From NCBI RefSeq assembly GCF_008271655.1, contig NZ_VKKX01000022.1:496001-560000 (forward strand): a stretch of 64,000 nucleotides of DNA. The letters are read 5' to 3'. Both the position numbers and the translations under genes were made by a program. Source of the stretch: Gemmobacter caeruleus (GTDB taxonomy: Bacteria > Pseudomonadota > Alphaproteobacteria > Rhodobacterales > Rhodobacteraceae). Of this stretch, positions 52,308-61,062 are shown piece after piece. Numbering within the stretch: position 1 is the first letter of the stretch; each line of letters starts with the position of its first letter. The notes beneath the pieces are model-generated. The model worked only from the letters and a program-made list of their open reading frames with translations, was not told the DNA's origin and did not search any database.

Positions 52308-54151
52308 GCCACCTCCTCCTGTTTCTGGGAAAGCCGGGTGCGGGTGCGCACAAAGGCGTTGATGCTGGCATGGCGCGCGAACAATTGCGCCAGCAGCGCC
52401 GAAAGCAGCAGCGACGACGCGCCCGAGAGCGGCCCCTCGTCGATATGCAGCGTGATCTCGATCCCCTTGCCCAGGCAAAGCGGGCCGGGCAGCGGCAGCC
52501 GTTCGATCACCTGCCGCGAAGTGACCCGCGCGACCGAGCGCACATGCCGCGCCAGCGCGGGGTCGCCACGGTCGGCATAAAGTTCCAGCATGGCGCGCAG
52601 CGGTTCGGCATTGCGGCTTTCCTCGGCCAGCGACAGATGATTGAGCGAGAATTGCCCGATCAGCCGCCAGGTCAGGTCATCAAGTTGCGCCTCGCCGTCG
52701 CGGCCCAGTTGCGGCAGGCCCGCGACCAGCGCGCCACGCGGCCGGCGCATCGGCGACAGCAGGTCGATCCGCATCACCGGATCGCCGGTTTCCAGCGCAA
52801 GGCGCGGCGTGTCGTCCAGGATCGGCAGATCGCGGTTGGAACAGAGCGCGCGGATATCCAGCCGCCGCAGCGGCCGGGTCTGCACCACGCCCGCCGGGCG
52901 CGAGACGGTGATGAAAAGATCGTCGCCGGTATAGCTGGTGCGCGTCTGGCCGCGGCGCAGTTCCTCGGGGCCAGGGCGGCGGGGGCGGCGCTCGGTGCTG
53001 TAGACCAGCCCCGAGCCCAGCCGCGCCGCCGGGGTGAACAGCGATTGCAGGTCGGCCTCCGGCCCCTCGGCCTCGGTATCGGCCACGCGCAGCAGGCGGT
53101 GGATCTCGAAATCCATCGCGCGGGAACGGTCGGCATGGACGACATGCGCCGTGGCGCGCGGGTCCAGATCCACGACGTTGCATTCCTTTTCGAACAGATT
53201 GACGATCGGCGTCGCGAACAGCCGGAAATCCTTGACCGAGACCGCGGACAGCGCCGAGGCCGGGCGCCCCAGCGGCAGGATCACCTCCAGCGCCTTGCTG
53301 CCGCAGGACAGCACCGCCGGGCGCAGCCCGGTCAGGCGCAGGCCGTGGAACCGTTCGGGCATCAGGAAATATTCCCGCATCAGGCGGTAGCCCTCGAAGG
53401 CGCCGCGCAGGCGCGGCAACAGCGCCTCGTCGTCGCGGATGCCGACAAGGCCGGGCAAGGGCAGTTCATGCAGCGCCGCCGCCGCTTCGGCCCGCCGCGC
53501 CAGCCCCGGCAAGGGGGCAGCAAACAGCGCGTCAAAGATCGCGCCCGAACGTGCCCCACCCGAGAAATCCAGTTCCAGCCGATCCAGCGCCAGTTCCGAC
53601 AGCAGCCCCACCCCGCTGCGCCGCAGCACCAGCCGCAGCCCGGCCTCGGCGCCACGCATCCGCGCATCGGGCACCCCCGCCGCCGACAGCGCGCCGCGAT
53701 CCTGAAGATATTCGACCGTCTCCAGCGCCAGCGGCCAGAGCGTGACATCCTGCACCGTGGTATAGGTCGCGCGGGTCGCGATGCCCTCGCGCAGCGCCGC
53801 CACCAGCCGGGTGCCGCGCTTGACCACATGGCCCTCGGCCATGGTCTGAACCTGCGGGCCGGGATGCAGCACCACGCTTGACATCGCGGGGGCTGGCCCC
53901 GCCAGATCCGGGTAAAGCGCATCCAGCACGCCGCGCACATGGCGCTGGCTTTCGGCATCCAGCTTCAGCCGGGTGCGCGCCGCCAGATAGGCCACCCCCT
54001 CCAGCAGCCGTTCCACATAGGGATCGGGACAGGGCAGCGTATCAAGCGACAGGTTCCGCGCCACCGTCGGATGCAGCGCGGCGAATTCCTGGGCGAGCTC
54101 GCGGATATGGGCCAGCTCGCTTTCGTAATAGCCCAGAAAGGCGCGGTCCAT
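52271..54151 (-). CDS. tssF: Type VI baseplate protein TssF
   Basis: A 626-residue baseplate protein (ImpG/VasA). It begins with the family start MDRAFLGYYESELAHIRELA and contains DPYVERLLEGVAYLAARTR, an ESEL-type N-terminal helix pair, and RLRGALVAGLPQLG-like text in the central region. The length is normal. It follows tssE by three bases and overlaps tssG. TssF and TssG form the wedge that joins the sheath platform to VgrG. Confidence 0.95.
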   Translation of the reverse strand: MDRAFLGYYESELAHIRELAQEFAALHPTVARNLSLDTLPCPDPYVERLLEGVAYLAARTRLKLDAESQRHVRGVLDALYPDLAGPAPAMSSVVLHPGPQVQTMAEGHVVKRGTRLVAALREGIATRATYTTVQDVTLWPLALETVEYLQDRGALSAAGVPDARMRGAEAGLRLVLRRSGVGLLSELALDRLELDFSGGARSGAIFDALFAAPLPGLARRAEAAAALHELPLPGLVGIRDDEALLPRLRGAFEGYRLMREYFLMPERFHGLRLTGLRPAVLSCGSKALEVILPLGRPASALSAVSVKDFRLFATPIVNLFEKECNVVDLDPRATAHVVHADRSRAMDFEIHRLLRVADTEAEGPEADLQSLFTPAARLGSGLVYSTERRPRRPGPEELRRGQTRTSYTGDDLFITVSRPAGVVQTRPLRRLDIRALCSNRDLPILDDTPRLALETGDPVMRIDLLSPMRRPRGALVAGLPQLGRDGEAQLDDLTWRLIGQFSLNHLSLAEESRNAEPLRAMLELYADRGDPALARHVRSVARVTSRQVIERLPLPGPLCLGKGIEITLHIDEGPLSGASSLLLSALLAQLFARHASINAFVRTRTRLSQKQEEVAWPMTPGTRALI

Positions 54152-54154
54152 CGC

Positions 54155-54871
54155 CTAGCCCTCCTCGATCCGGGTCGCGGCGCGACCATTGTCGAGGTCG
54201 ATCGTCGTCGAAAGCCGCAGCCGTTCCGGAACGGGCGACAGCATCAGCACCGCCTCCAGCCGGATGCGCAGCCCCTCGCGCGGCGAGGCATCGACGATCA
54301 CCCGGATCGTGTCGCGCTTGAGCCGCGGCTCAAAGACCGCGATCACCTCGCGCAATTCGCGGCTCAGCGCCTCGGGGTCGAAATCGCGCGCCTGCCGGCC
54401 GGAAAAGGCGGGCACGCCGTAATTCAGCACCGACCGGCGCACATGGGGAAAATCCTCCAGCACGTCACCCGGATCCTCGGCGCCGCCGCGCTCCATGTCC
54501 GACAGAAGAAAGCGCGATTGCAGCCGCTCCATGCCGAACAATTCCTCAAGATCGCGCCGCACCGCCTCGCGCAGGACATCGGCATTGATGATGATGCCGC
54601 GCTCCTCCAGAAAGGTGCGGCGCGACAGCAGCGCCAGGAACTGTGCCAGTTCCCGCCGCCGCTCCTCGTCCAGATCGGTGGCCTGATCCACCGCGCGCGG
54701 CCCGGCCGCGATGATCGCCTCCAGCCGTTCAGCCCCGATAACGGCGCCGATCTCGCGGTGCCGGTGATCGGTTTCGCTGACCAGCCCCGGCAGATCGTCC
54801 ACCAGACGATCCCAGAGGCTGGGCTGCACGGCCTCGCGCCGCGCCTGTTGCTGGGCTGGTCCCTGGGCCAA
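54155..54871 (-). CDS. tssE: Type VI baseplate protein TssE (gp25-like)
   Basis: A 238-residue gp25-like protein that nucleates sheath assembly. The N-terminal VQPSLWDRLVDDLPG matches the family start motif, and VRRSVLNYGVPAFSG with ELREVIAVFEPRLKRDTIRV is the conserved gp25 core. Typical TssE is about 140-170 residues; here an extra stretch of roughly 60 residues lies between the start motif and the core (around residues 30-95). The start at 54871 is TTG with AAGGGGG five bases upstream. It is 26 bases downstream of hcp. Confidence 0.92.
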   Translation of the reverse strand: MAQGPAQQQARREAVQPSLWDRLVDDLPGLVSETDHRHREIGAVIGAERLEAIIAAGPRAVDQATDLDEERRRELAQFLALLSRRTFLEERGIIINADVLREAVRRDLEELFGMERLQSRFLLSDMERGGAEDPGDVLEDFPHVRRSVLNYGVPAFSGRQARDFDPEALSRELREVIAVFEPRLKRDTIRVIVDASPREGLRIRLEAVLMLSPVPERLRLSTTIDLDNGRAATRIEEG

Positions 54872-54897
54872 ACGCGCCCCCTTTCGCCTGCCGCGGC

Positions 54898-55389
54898 TTA
54901 ACGCGCCGCGACCAGATCGTATTCGACCTCGTGTTCATCGCCTTTGGAATGATCGTCGGCCTGCACCACATATTTGATGGCGACCTTTTCATAGGACACG
55001 CCGATCCGTTCCGAGATCAGTTCGGGGCTGCTGTCCTCGGGGGCGTTCTGGCTCATGGAATAGCCCGAGATGATGCAGTTGGTCAGCGTGATGATCAGGT
55101 AATCCAGATGGGCATCGCCCGAATCCTTGCGCGCGGTGAACACGATTTCGGAGAAGGATTTGCCCCGCGCGCAGGCCAGCGCCAGATAGGGCGAGGCGGC
55201 GTCGAACCATTTGAAGAAGGTGAAATCGCTCAGTGTCGCGCGGCCGCGGGTGCGCCCCGAGCCGACCGAGGCGGAGCTGGATTGCGAGGCCTCGAACGAC
55301 ACGCCGAAAACGTCGATCTCGCCCTCATGTTCGGCGCGGCGGCTTTCGCCGTCGATGCCCTCGATCTTGAGATAGCCGGTAAATGCCAT
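54898..55389 (-). CDS. hcp: Type VI tube protein Hcp (TssD)
   Basis: A 163-residue protein that forms the hexameric tube. The family start MAFTGYLKIEGIDGES and the SSASVGSGRTRGRATLSDF turn, with the later KVAIKYV strand, identify Hcp. No effector extension is present. It follows tssC after 116 bases, a gap that holds a strong hairpin and may allow separate control of hcp level. Length is normal. Confidence 0.96.
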   Translation of the reverse strand: MAFTGYLKIEGIDGESRRAEHEGEIDVFGVSFEASQSSSASVGSGRTRGRATLSDFTFFKWFDAASPYLALACARGKSFSEIVFTARKDSGDAHLDYLIITLTNCIISGYSMSQNAPEDSSPELISERIGVSYEKVAIKYVVQADDHSKGDEHEVEYDLVAAR

Positions 55390-55467
55390 GGGTCTGTCCT
55401 TTCAAAAGCTCTGTTCGGGGAAGAAATTCTGCCACCCCGGCAAGGGGCGGGTCTTGGAAAGGGAAAG

Positions 55468-55490
55468 CCGGGGCCGCAAACCGGCCCCGG
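55468..55490 (-). other. Strong GC hairpin between tssC and hcp
   Basis: On the minus strand CCGGGGCCG, loop GTTTG, CGGCCCCGG is a perfect 9-base stem followed by CTTTCCCTTTCC. It lacks a run of pure T, so it may be a partial terminator or a protective structure at the 5' end of a processed hcp mRNA. Confidence 0.5.
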
Positions 55491-55505
55491 GACAGGGAAA
55501 CCGGA

Positions 55506-57020
55506 TCAGGAGCCCTTGACCGAGGGCAGTTCCGACACCAGCCGGAGCGAGGCGTTGATCCCCTCAAGCTGGTAATGCGGCCGCAGGAAGAAGCGCGCAT
55601 TGTAATAGCCCGGCCGCCCCTCGACGCTGTCCACCTGCACCTCTGCCATGGCCAGCGGCCGCTTGGCCTTGGCCTTGTCATCGGCCATGGCGGTATTGGC
55701 CAGCACATAGCGGTTGATCCATTCCGACAGCCAGATCTGCATGTCGTTGCGTTCCTTGAAGGTGCCGATCTTGTCGCGCGCGATGGCCTTGAGGTAATGC
55801 GCGAAGCGGCAGACCGGCAGCAGATAGGGCAGATTGGCCGAGAGCCGCTCATTCGCCTGCGCGTCCGGGTCCACCAGCCGCCCGGCGCGGGCGTCATCGT
55901 CTTGCAGACTGTGCGCACCGATGAAGGCCGCCAGATCGGTATTCTTGCGGTGCAGGATCGGCATCATGCCCAGCTTGGCCAGTTCCGCCTCGCGCCGATC
56001 GTCGATGGCGATCTCGGTCGGGCATTTCATCGCGACCGATCCGTCATCGGTGGGGAAGGTATGCACCGGCAGATTGGTGACCGTGCCGCCCGATTCCACC
56101 CCGCGGATCTGGGTGCCCCAGCCATAGAGCTTGTGGCTGCGGTTGATGTTCACCCCCATGGCAAAGGCCGCGTTCATCCAGACGTAATGATCGTGCTTGC
56201 CGTCGATTTCCTCCTCGAAGGCGAAACCCTTGACCGGCACGGTATTGGCGCCATAGGGCAGCCGCGCCAGCACGCGCGGCATGGTCAGGCCGATATAGCG
56301 CGCATCCTCGCTTTCGCGCAGGCTTTGCCAGCTTGCGTAATCGGGCGAGGAGACGATCTGCTTGAGATCTTGCGGATTGGGCAGTTCCTGCCAGCTTTCC
56401 ATGCGGAAAAGCTGCGGCGCGGCGGCCGCGATAAAGGGCGCATGCGCGCTGGCGCAGATGCCAGACAGGTTGCGCAACAGGCCCACATCGCGCGGGTGAT
56501 GGCTGAATTCATAGGCCCCCACCAGCGCGCCAAAGGGCTCGCCCCCGAACATGGAATATTCGTCGGAATAGATTTTCTTGAAGGCGGGGGACTGGTCCCA
56601 CATCTGGCCCTCGAAATCCTCCAGCTGGTCGGCGAGCTGATCCTTGGTGATGTTCAGCACCCGGATCTTCAGCTTGCTGTCGGTTTCGGTGTTGTTGACC
56701 AGGTAATGCAGCCCGCGCCAGGTGCCTTCGATCTGGCGCATCTCGGGCGCGTGCAGGATCTCGTTCACCTGTTTGGTCAGGATCTGGTCGATGCCCGCGA
56801 TCAGCGATTTGATCGACTTGACCGCATTGCCGGAAATCGTGGCGGTGCCGGAACGGTCGCGGGCGGCGACGGCCAGGTTCTGCACCAGTTTCTGCAACTT
56901 GGCGCCGTCATCCTCGCGGACGCGGAAATCCTTTTCCAGCAGGTCGTTGAATTCGCCCAGGTCGATGGCCTGGGCCTCGGCGGCTCCGGCGGCGCCTTCG
57001 GTCTGTTTCGCGTCGCTCAT
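55506..57020 (-). CDS. tssC: Type VI contractile sheath large subunit TssC (VipB)
   Basis: A 504-residue sheath protein that assembles with TssB around the Hcp tube. The conserved IEGTWRGLHYLVNNTETD and SAHAPFIAAAAPQLF segments, and the C-terminal GRPGYYNARFFLRPHYQLEG, are typical of TssC. The protein is full length. It starts three bases after tssB and its transcript runs toward hcp. Confidence 0.97.
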   Translation of the reverse strand: MSDAKQTEGAAGAAEAQAIDLGEFNDLLEKDFRVREDDGAKLQKLVQNLAVAARDRSGTATISGNAVKSIKSLIAGIDQILTKQVNEILHAPEMRQIEGTWRGLHYLVNNTETDSKLKIRVLNITKDQLADQLEDFEGQMWDQSPAFKKIYSDEYSMFGGEPFGALVGAYEFSHHPRDVGLLRNLSGICASAHAPFIAAAAPQLFRMESWQELPNPQDLKQIVSSPDYASWQSLRESEDARYIGLTMPRVLARLPYGANTVPVKGFAFEEEIDGKHDHYVWMNAAFAMGVNINRSHKLYGWGTQIRGVESGGTVTNLPVHTFPTDDGSVAMKCPTEIAIDDRREAELAKLGMMPILHRKNTDLAAFIGAHSLQDDDARAGRLVDPDAQANERLSANLPYLLPVCRFAHYLKAIARDKIGTFKERNDMQIWLSEWINRYVLANTAMADDKAKAKRPLAMAEVQVDSVEGRPGYYNARFFLRPHYQLEGINASLRLVSELPSVKGS

Positions 57021-57023
57021 GGC

Positions 57024-57554
57024 TTATTCCCCGCTTTCGGATTTCATCGCCTCTTCGGCGACCTGCGCCAGAAGCGGCTCATTGGTCAGCAGCTGGGCGA
57101 TGCGTTTCTCGGCATTCACCTTGCCATCCATATAGCCCAGCAGTTCCTCAAGCTGGCGGCGCATGGCCAGCAGTTCGGCTAGGGCGGGCACCTGTTCGGC
57201 CACCTTGTCGGGGGCGAAATCGCCCATGTTGCGGAAGGAGAGATCGACGAACATCTCCTCATCGGCCGCGGCGCCGTCGGCGGCAGGCAGCGTGTTGGGC
57301 ACCCGCGCCTTCACCCGGGGCGACAGCGCCTCCATGAACTTGTTGAAGCGGCCCGCGTCGATTTCGACAAAGGCGCGCTCGGCCGGGGGTTTCTGCGCCT
57401 CGCGGGTTTCGGAACTGCCCGCGAGATCGGCCATGACGCCCATGACGAAGGGCAGTTCGATCGTGGTCGGGCTTCCGTAATGCTCCACATCATAGGCGAT
57501 CTGCACCCGCGGGGCGCGGTTCCGCTCAATGACCTTCGCCTTGCTCTCGCTCAT
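57024..57554 (-). CDS. tssB: Type VI contractile sheath small subunit TssB (VipA)
   Basis: A 176-residue sheath protein. RAPRVQIAYDVEHYGS followed by IELPFVMGVMADL is the TssB signature, and the C-terminal helix QLEELLGYMDGKVNAEKRIAQLL is the part that interacts with ClpV in known systems. Spacing is three bases to tssA upstream and three to tssC downstream. Length is normal. Confidence 0.97.
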   Translation of the reverse strand: MSESKAKVIERNRAPRVQIAYDVEHYGSPTTIELPFVMGVMADLAGSSETREAQKPPAERAFVEIDAGRFNKFMEALSPRVKARVPNTLPAADGAAADEEMFVDLSFRNMGDFAPDKVAEQVPALAELLAMRRQLEELLGYMDGKVNAEKRIAQLLTNEPLLAQVAEEAMKSESGE

Positions 57555-57557
57555 CGC

Positions 57558-58685
57558 TCATTCTCTCCCGGCTTTGGATTTGTCTTCAAAAACCCCGGCG
57601 ACGCTGCGAAATTCCTTCAGGCCGCTGGGCGCGATTTCTTCCATCAACTGCATGAAATTCATGGGCACCATCTTGCGCATCCGCCGTGCCAGATGCGGGA
57701 TCGGCGACGAAGGCTCGGTGCGTTCGTAAAAGTCTATGATGAGGTCGAGACATTTCTCGACATCGCGCCGCGTGTTGATCTGGCCGGGGATGGCGGGTGC
57801 CATGGCGGCGGCGGGCACAGCTGCGGCGGCGGTCTGGGGGGCGGCGGCGGTCATGGCGGCCTCGGGTTGCGGCGTGCTGTCGCTGGCATTGAGCGCGGTG
57901 GCGATGCGGGTAAGGAATTTCCTCAGCCCGTCGAATTTCACCGCGACGCCATTATCGGTGACATGGGGGGCCAGCGCGGTTTCCAATGCGGCGATACCGG
58001 CCAGCGCCGCGGCGGTGGCCTCGCGCAGGGCGGCCATTTCATCGGGGCGTTCGGCGGTGGTGGCGCGACAGGCCGCCGTCACGCGGTTCAGCCGCGCCTC
58101 GTGTTTCGTGGCCAGATCGGCCAGTTCCTTGTCGTTCAGCCCGCTGGGGCATTCGGCCAGAAAGGCCTGCCGGGTCAGCGCCGCCGCGGCCAGATCGCCG
58201 CCGGTGATGACGCCCAGACCGCGCGGCGCCAGCAGCGGCACGAATTCCAGATCGCCCAGCACGCCGCCATCGTTGTTTTCCAGCTGGAAAAGCGCGTTGA
58301 TCCGCCGCAAGGCCGCCTCGCGCGGCGAGGGCGAGGGGCGCAGCGCGGGGTGCAGGCTTTCCCAGAACCCGGCGACGCTGCGGGTGATCAGATCCAGCCC
58401 GCCCGCCAGCCCGGCCAGCCCGTCTTCGTTGGTCATCAGCCGCGCGACAATGACCAGCAACCGCAGGTCGCGGCCCGATTGCGCCAGCACCCGCGCCTCA
58501 TCGGCCATTTCGGACCAATCCAGTTCCACCGCGCCGGTGCCGCCATTTTCTACGGCGCGCAGACGCGCGGCGCGGCCGGCGGGTTGCAGTCGATTTTCAA
58601 GGGCGTGAAAGCGGGCATCGTTCCGCAAATCCGAACCGGACGGATGCGTGGAATCAAGCGGTTGCAGAAACGCCTCAATATCCAT
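57558..58685 (-). CDS. tssA: Type VI cap/priming protein TssA
   Basis: A 375-residue cytoplasmic protein. The N-terminal ImpA_N domain has IEAFLQPLDSTHPSGSDLRND and a W-S-E-M segment; an Ala/Pro-rich linker (about 285-315) leads to a C-terminal part with LDLIIDFYERTEPSSPIPHLARR, typical of the short TssA class. It guides sheath polymerisation. The start at 58685 is chosen for the MDIEAFLQPL family start; upstream residues are not conserved. A 93-base gap with an inverted repeat separates it from the kinase gene. Confidence 0.92.
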   Translation of the reverse strand: MDIEAFLQPLDSTHPSGSDLRNDARFHALENRLQPAGRAARLRAVENGGTGAVELDWSEMADEARVLAQSGRDLRLLVIVARLMTNEDGLAGLAGGLDLITRSVAGFWESLHPALRPSPSPREAALRRINALFQLENNDGGVLGDLEFVPLLAPRGLGVITGGDLAAAALTRQAFLAECPSGLNDKELADLATKHEARLNRVTAACRATTAERPDEMAALREATAAALAGIAALETALAPHVTDNGVAVKFDGLRKFLTRIATALNASDSTPQPEAAMTAAAPQTAAAAVPAAAMAPAIPGQINTRRDVEKCLDLIIDFYERTEPSSPIPHLARRMRKMVPMNFMQLMEEIAPSGLKEFRSVAGVFEDKSKAGRE

Positions 58686-58726
58686 GGTGCCAGAACTGTA
58701 AATCAAAAAGAATGTGGCCAAGGTTG

Positions 58727-58760
58727 GCACGGCACCGCGATTCTTGCAACGCTGCCGTGC
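58727..58760. repeat. Inverted repeat upstream of tssA
   Basis: GCACGGCA, 18 bases, TGCCGTGC: an 8-base perfect inverted repeat in the gap between the kinase stop and the tssA start. It could be an operator or a hairpin that shapes expression of tssA onward. Confidence 0.35.
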
Positions 58761-58778
58761 AGGACCGACGCGCGGCGA

Positions 58779-60899
58779 TCAGGGCCGTGATTCCAGCAGC
58801 CGCGAGGCCAGGCCGATGATGTTGCCCGGCCGCTCTTTCTGCGCCACGGCCAGCGATTCCGCGAAAGAGGCGATGGATTCGTCGCGCGGGCGGCGGGTGT
58901 CGAACAGATCCTCGCGGGTCAGGATGGCGAGGATCTCGCTCTTGCCGAAATCGCGGTCGGTGACCTGCATCGCCAGCCGCGTGCGGTCGGCCTTGAATTC
59001 ATCGACCGACCACAGCACCCGCACCCGCCGCACCCCGTCGGCCACGGTGCCAAGCGCCGAAAGCGCGGTTTCGCCGGCATTCATGTTCGGCACCAGGTTG
59101 AAGACCTTGCCGGTATTGTCCACCGCCATGACCCAGAGCCGCCCCTCGCTCAGCGTGGCGGGGGCCAGCACCTCCACCACCGGATTGTCGCCCTTGTGAT
59201 AGACGCCGGTCAGATTGGCCTCGCCCGTGGCGCCCTGCCCCAGCCAGACCGACAGCGCATTGCCCGGCACATCGGGCAGCACCTGCCGCACGGCGCAGAG
59301 GTCGGGGTTCAGCACGGTCAGCGCGGGCGCCACGGTGCGATCCCCCACGATGTCGCGCAGCGCCAGTTGCAGATCCGTCGCCAGCCCGGTATCGGGCGCG
59401 GCGCCGGTGATGGCGATGGTGGCCCCGAACGGATAGCCCCCCGCCGGCGGGTCCACCAGGCTGAGCCGCCCGCAGGTCGCGCGCGATTCCAGCACCGGGT
59501 CCAGCACATCGCGGCCCAGCAGTTTCGGCCCGACGGTCAGCGACAGGCTCAGGTCGATCTGGCCCGCCCTGGCCCAGCCCTCCAGGGCCGCGCGGATGGT
59601 TTCGGCGGTGCGGGCATCGGGGGCAAGGCCGGTGACGGTGGCCTTGCGGTCGCTCAGCCGGAACGACCAGTCCTGCACGCCCTTGGCCGCCGCGAAGCCC
59701 GCCGCCGCCGTTTGCGGCCAGTCGGGCGCAGGCGCGCCGGCGGCCAGCGTGACGGCGCTTTCCGGCGCCTCGGCCCCGGCCAGGGCGGCGAACCCCGCCC
59801 GCAGCGCCGCCGCCCCGGCGGCATCGGGAGCATGGGCCGCCAGTTGCGGCGCGCCGCCCTCGGGGGCCGATGCCTCCAGCGTGTAGGGGCTGACCACGGG
59901 CAGCGTGGGCGTCAGGAACGGGTCGAACACCCCGGCGATCCAGGCGCCCGCCCCCCCCAGCCCCAGCACGACCGGCAGCAGCAGCCACAGCCAGCCCGCC
60001 CCGCGCCGTGCGGGGGCGGCCTCCTTGCGGCGGGGCGGCGGGGCTGCGCGGGTTTCGGGCGCGCCCCCACCCTTCAGCGTCTTGTCCAGTTGCGCGACCA
60101 CTGCCGCCGCACTGGGCGCGCGCGCCTCGGCCTTCGGGGCCGACAGCCATTCGATCAGCCCCTTCAGCGGCTCGGGCAACCCTTGAGTTTCCAGCGGTTC
60201 CTGCTTGCGGCGGATCATCTCGCCCGGGGTCTGCCCGGCAAAGGGGATCTGCCCGCGATAGGCCGCCAGCAGCAGCGCGCCAAGCGCATAGAGATCCGAT
60301 CGCGGCTCGGCCCGGCCCTCAAGCTGTTCCGGCGCGGCATATTCGTATTTGCCGGCGAAATCGTTGCCGACAATGGTGCGCGCGCCCGCCGCCGTATCCT
60401 TGGCGATGCCAAAGTCGATGATCGTCGCGCGCTCCGGGCTGCCATCGCGCAGGATCACATTATCGGGCGACAGGTCGCGATGCACGATGCCCTGACGATG
60501 CGCCGCCGTCAGCCCCTCGGCGATGCGATGCGCAATGATCATCAGCTCGCGCGGCTCCAGCCGGCGTTGCTGCATCAGATCGGCGATGGAGGGGCCGGCG
60601 ATGTAATCCATCACCAGAAACACATGCCCCTGATCGCTGCGCGAACATTCGGTATAGCGCACCACCGCATCATCGCGGATGTCGCGCATCTGTTCCTCGC
60701 GGCGCATCAGTTCGATGTAGCCGTCCTGCCCGGAGAATTGCGCGTTCAGCGCCTTGATCGCCACCACGCGACCGGAGATGAGGTTGCGCGCCCGATACAC
60801 CTCGCCGGTGCCGCCCCGGCCCAGCACGCCCTCGATCTCATAGGTGTTGTTCAGCACCTGCCCGCGCTGGAAAATGTCGCCCGGCAAAGCCTCGATCAT
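58779..60899 (-). CDS. Type VI Ser/Thr protein kinase (PpkA-like) with periplasmic domain
   Basis: A 706-residue kinase. Residues 20-275 have all kinase motifs: GRGGTGEVY, K49 in VVAIKAL, HRDLSPDN (140-147) and DFG (162-164). One membrane span is at 302-322. The periplasmic part (323-706) includes a DUF4384-like segment, about residues 575-665 (GDNPVVEVLAPATLSEGRL, MNAGETALSAL), instead of the von Willebrand domain of Pseudomonas PpkA. It should phosphorylate TagH and start secretion; PppA at 36140 reverses this. It is the first gene of the minus operon, diverging from clpV across 163 bases. Confidence 0.9.
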   Translation of the reverse strand: MIEALPGDIFQRGQVLNNTYEIEGVLGRGGTGEVYRARNLISGRVVAIKALNAQFSGQDGYIELMRREEQMRDIRDDAVVRYTECSRSDQGHVFLVMDYIAGPSIADLMQQRRLEPRELMIIAHRIAEGLTAAHRQGIVHRDLSPDNVILRDGSPERATIIDFGIAKDTAAGARTIVGNDFAGKYEYAAPEQLEGRAEPRSDLYALGALLLAAYRGQIPFAGQTPGEMIRRKQEPLETQGLPEPLKGLIEWLSAPKAEARAPSAAAVVAQLDKTLKGGGAPETRAAPPPRRKEAAPARRGAGWLWLLLPVVLGLGGAGAWIAGVFDPFLTPTLPVVSPYTLEASAPEGGAPQLAAHAPDAAGAAALRAGFAALAGAEAPESAVTLAAGAPAPDWPQTAAAGFAAAKGVQDWSFRLSDRKATVTGLAPDARTAETIRAALEGWARAGQIDLSLSLTVGPKLLGRDVLDPVLESRATCGRLSLVDPPAGGYPFGATIAITGAAPDTGLATDLQLALRDIVGDRTVAPALTVLNPDLCAVRQVLPDVPGNALSVWLGQGATGEANLTGVYHKGDNPVVEVLAPATLSEGRLWVMAVDNTGKVFNLVPNMNAGETALSALGTVADGVRRVRVLWSVDEFKADRTRLAMQVTDRDFGKSEILAILTREDLFDTRRPRDESIASFAESLAVAQKERPGNIIGLASRLLESRP

Positions 60900-60994
60900 C
60901 TGAAAACCCTCATGCTCTCAAAGCCTTCGGGGCGAAAAATCGTGCCCCTCGCAAAACTGTCGCGCAACGGATGATTCCAGACTAGACTGAGTCC

Positions 60995-61014
60995 CGGGAG
61001 TTTTCCCGTTTTTT
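60995..61014 (+). terminator. Weak hairpin with T6 tract in the clpV leader
   Basis: CGGGA, loop GTTT, TCCCG followed directly by six T, about 50 bases before the clpV start. The stem has only five pairs, so this may be an attenuator or chance. Confidence 0.25.
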
Positions 61015-61062
61015 CTGCATCAGACGTTCTTGCACCCCATTTTCTGACGAAAGGGCAACTGG

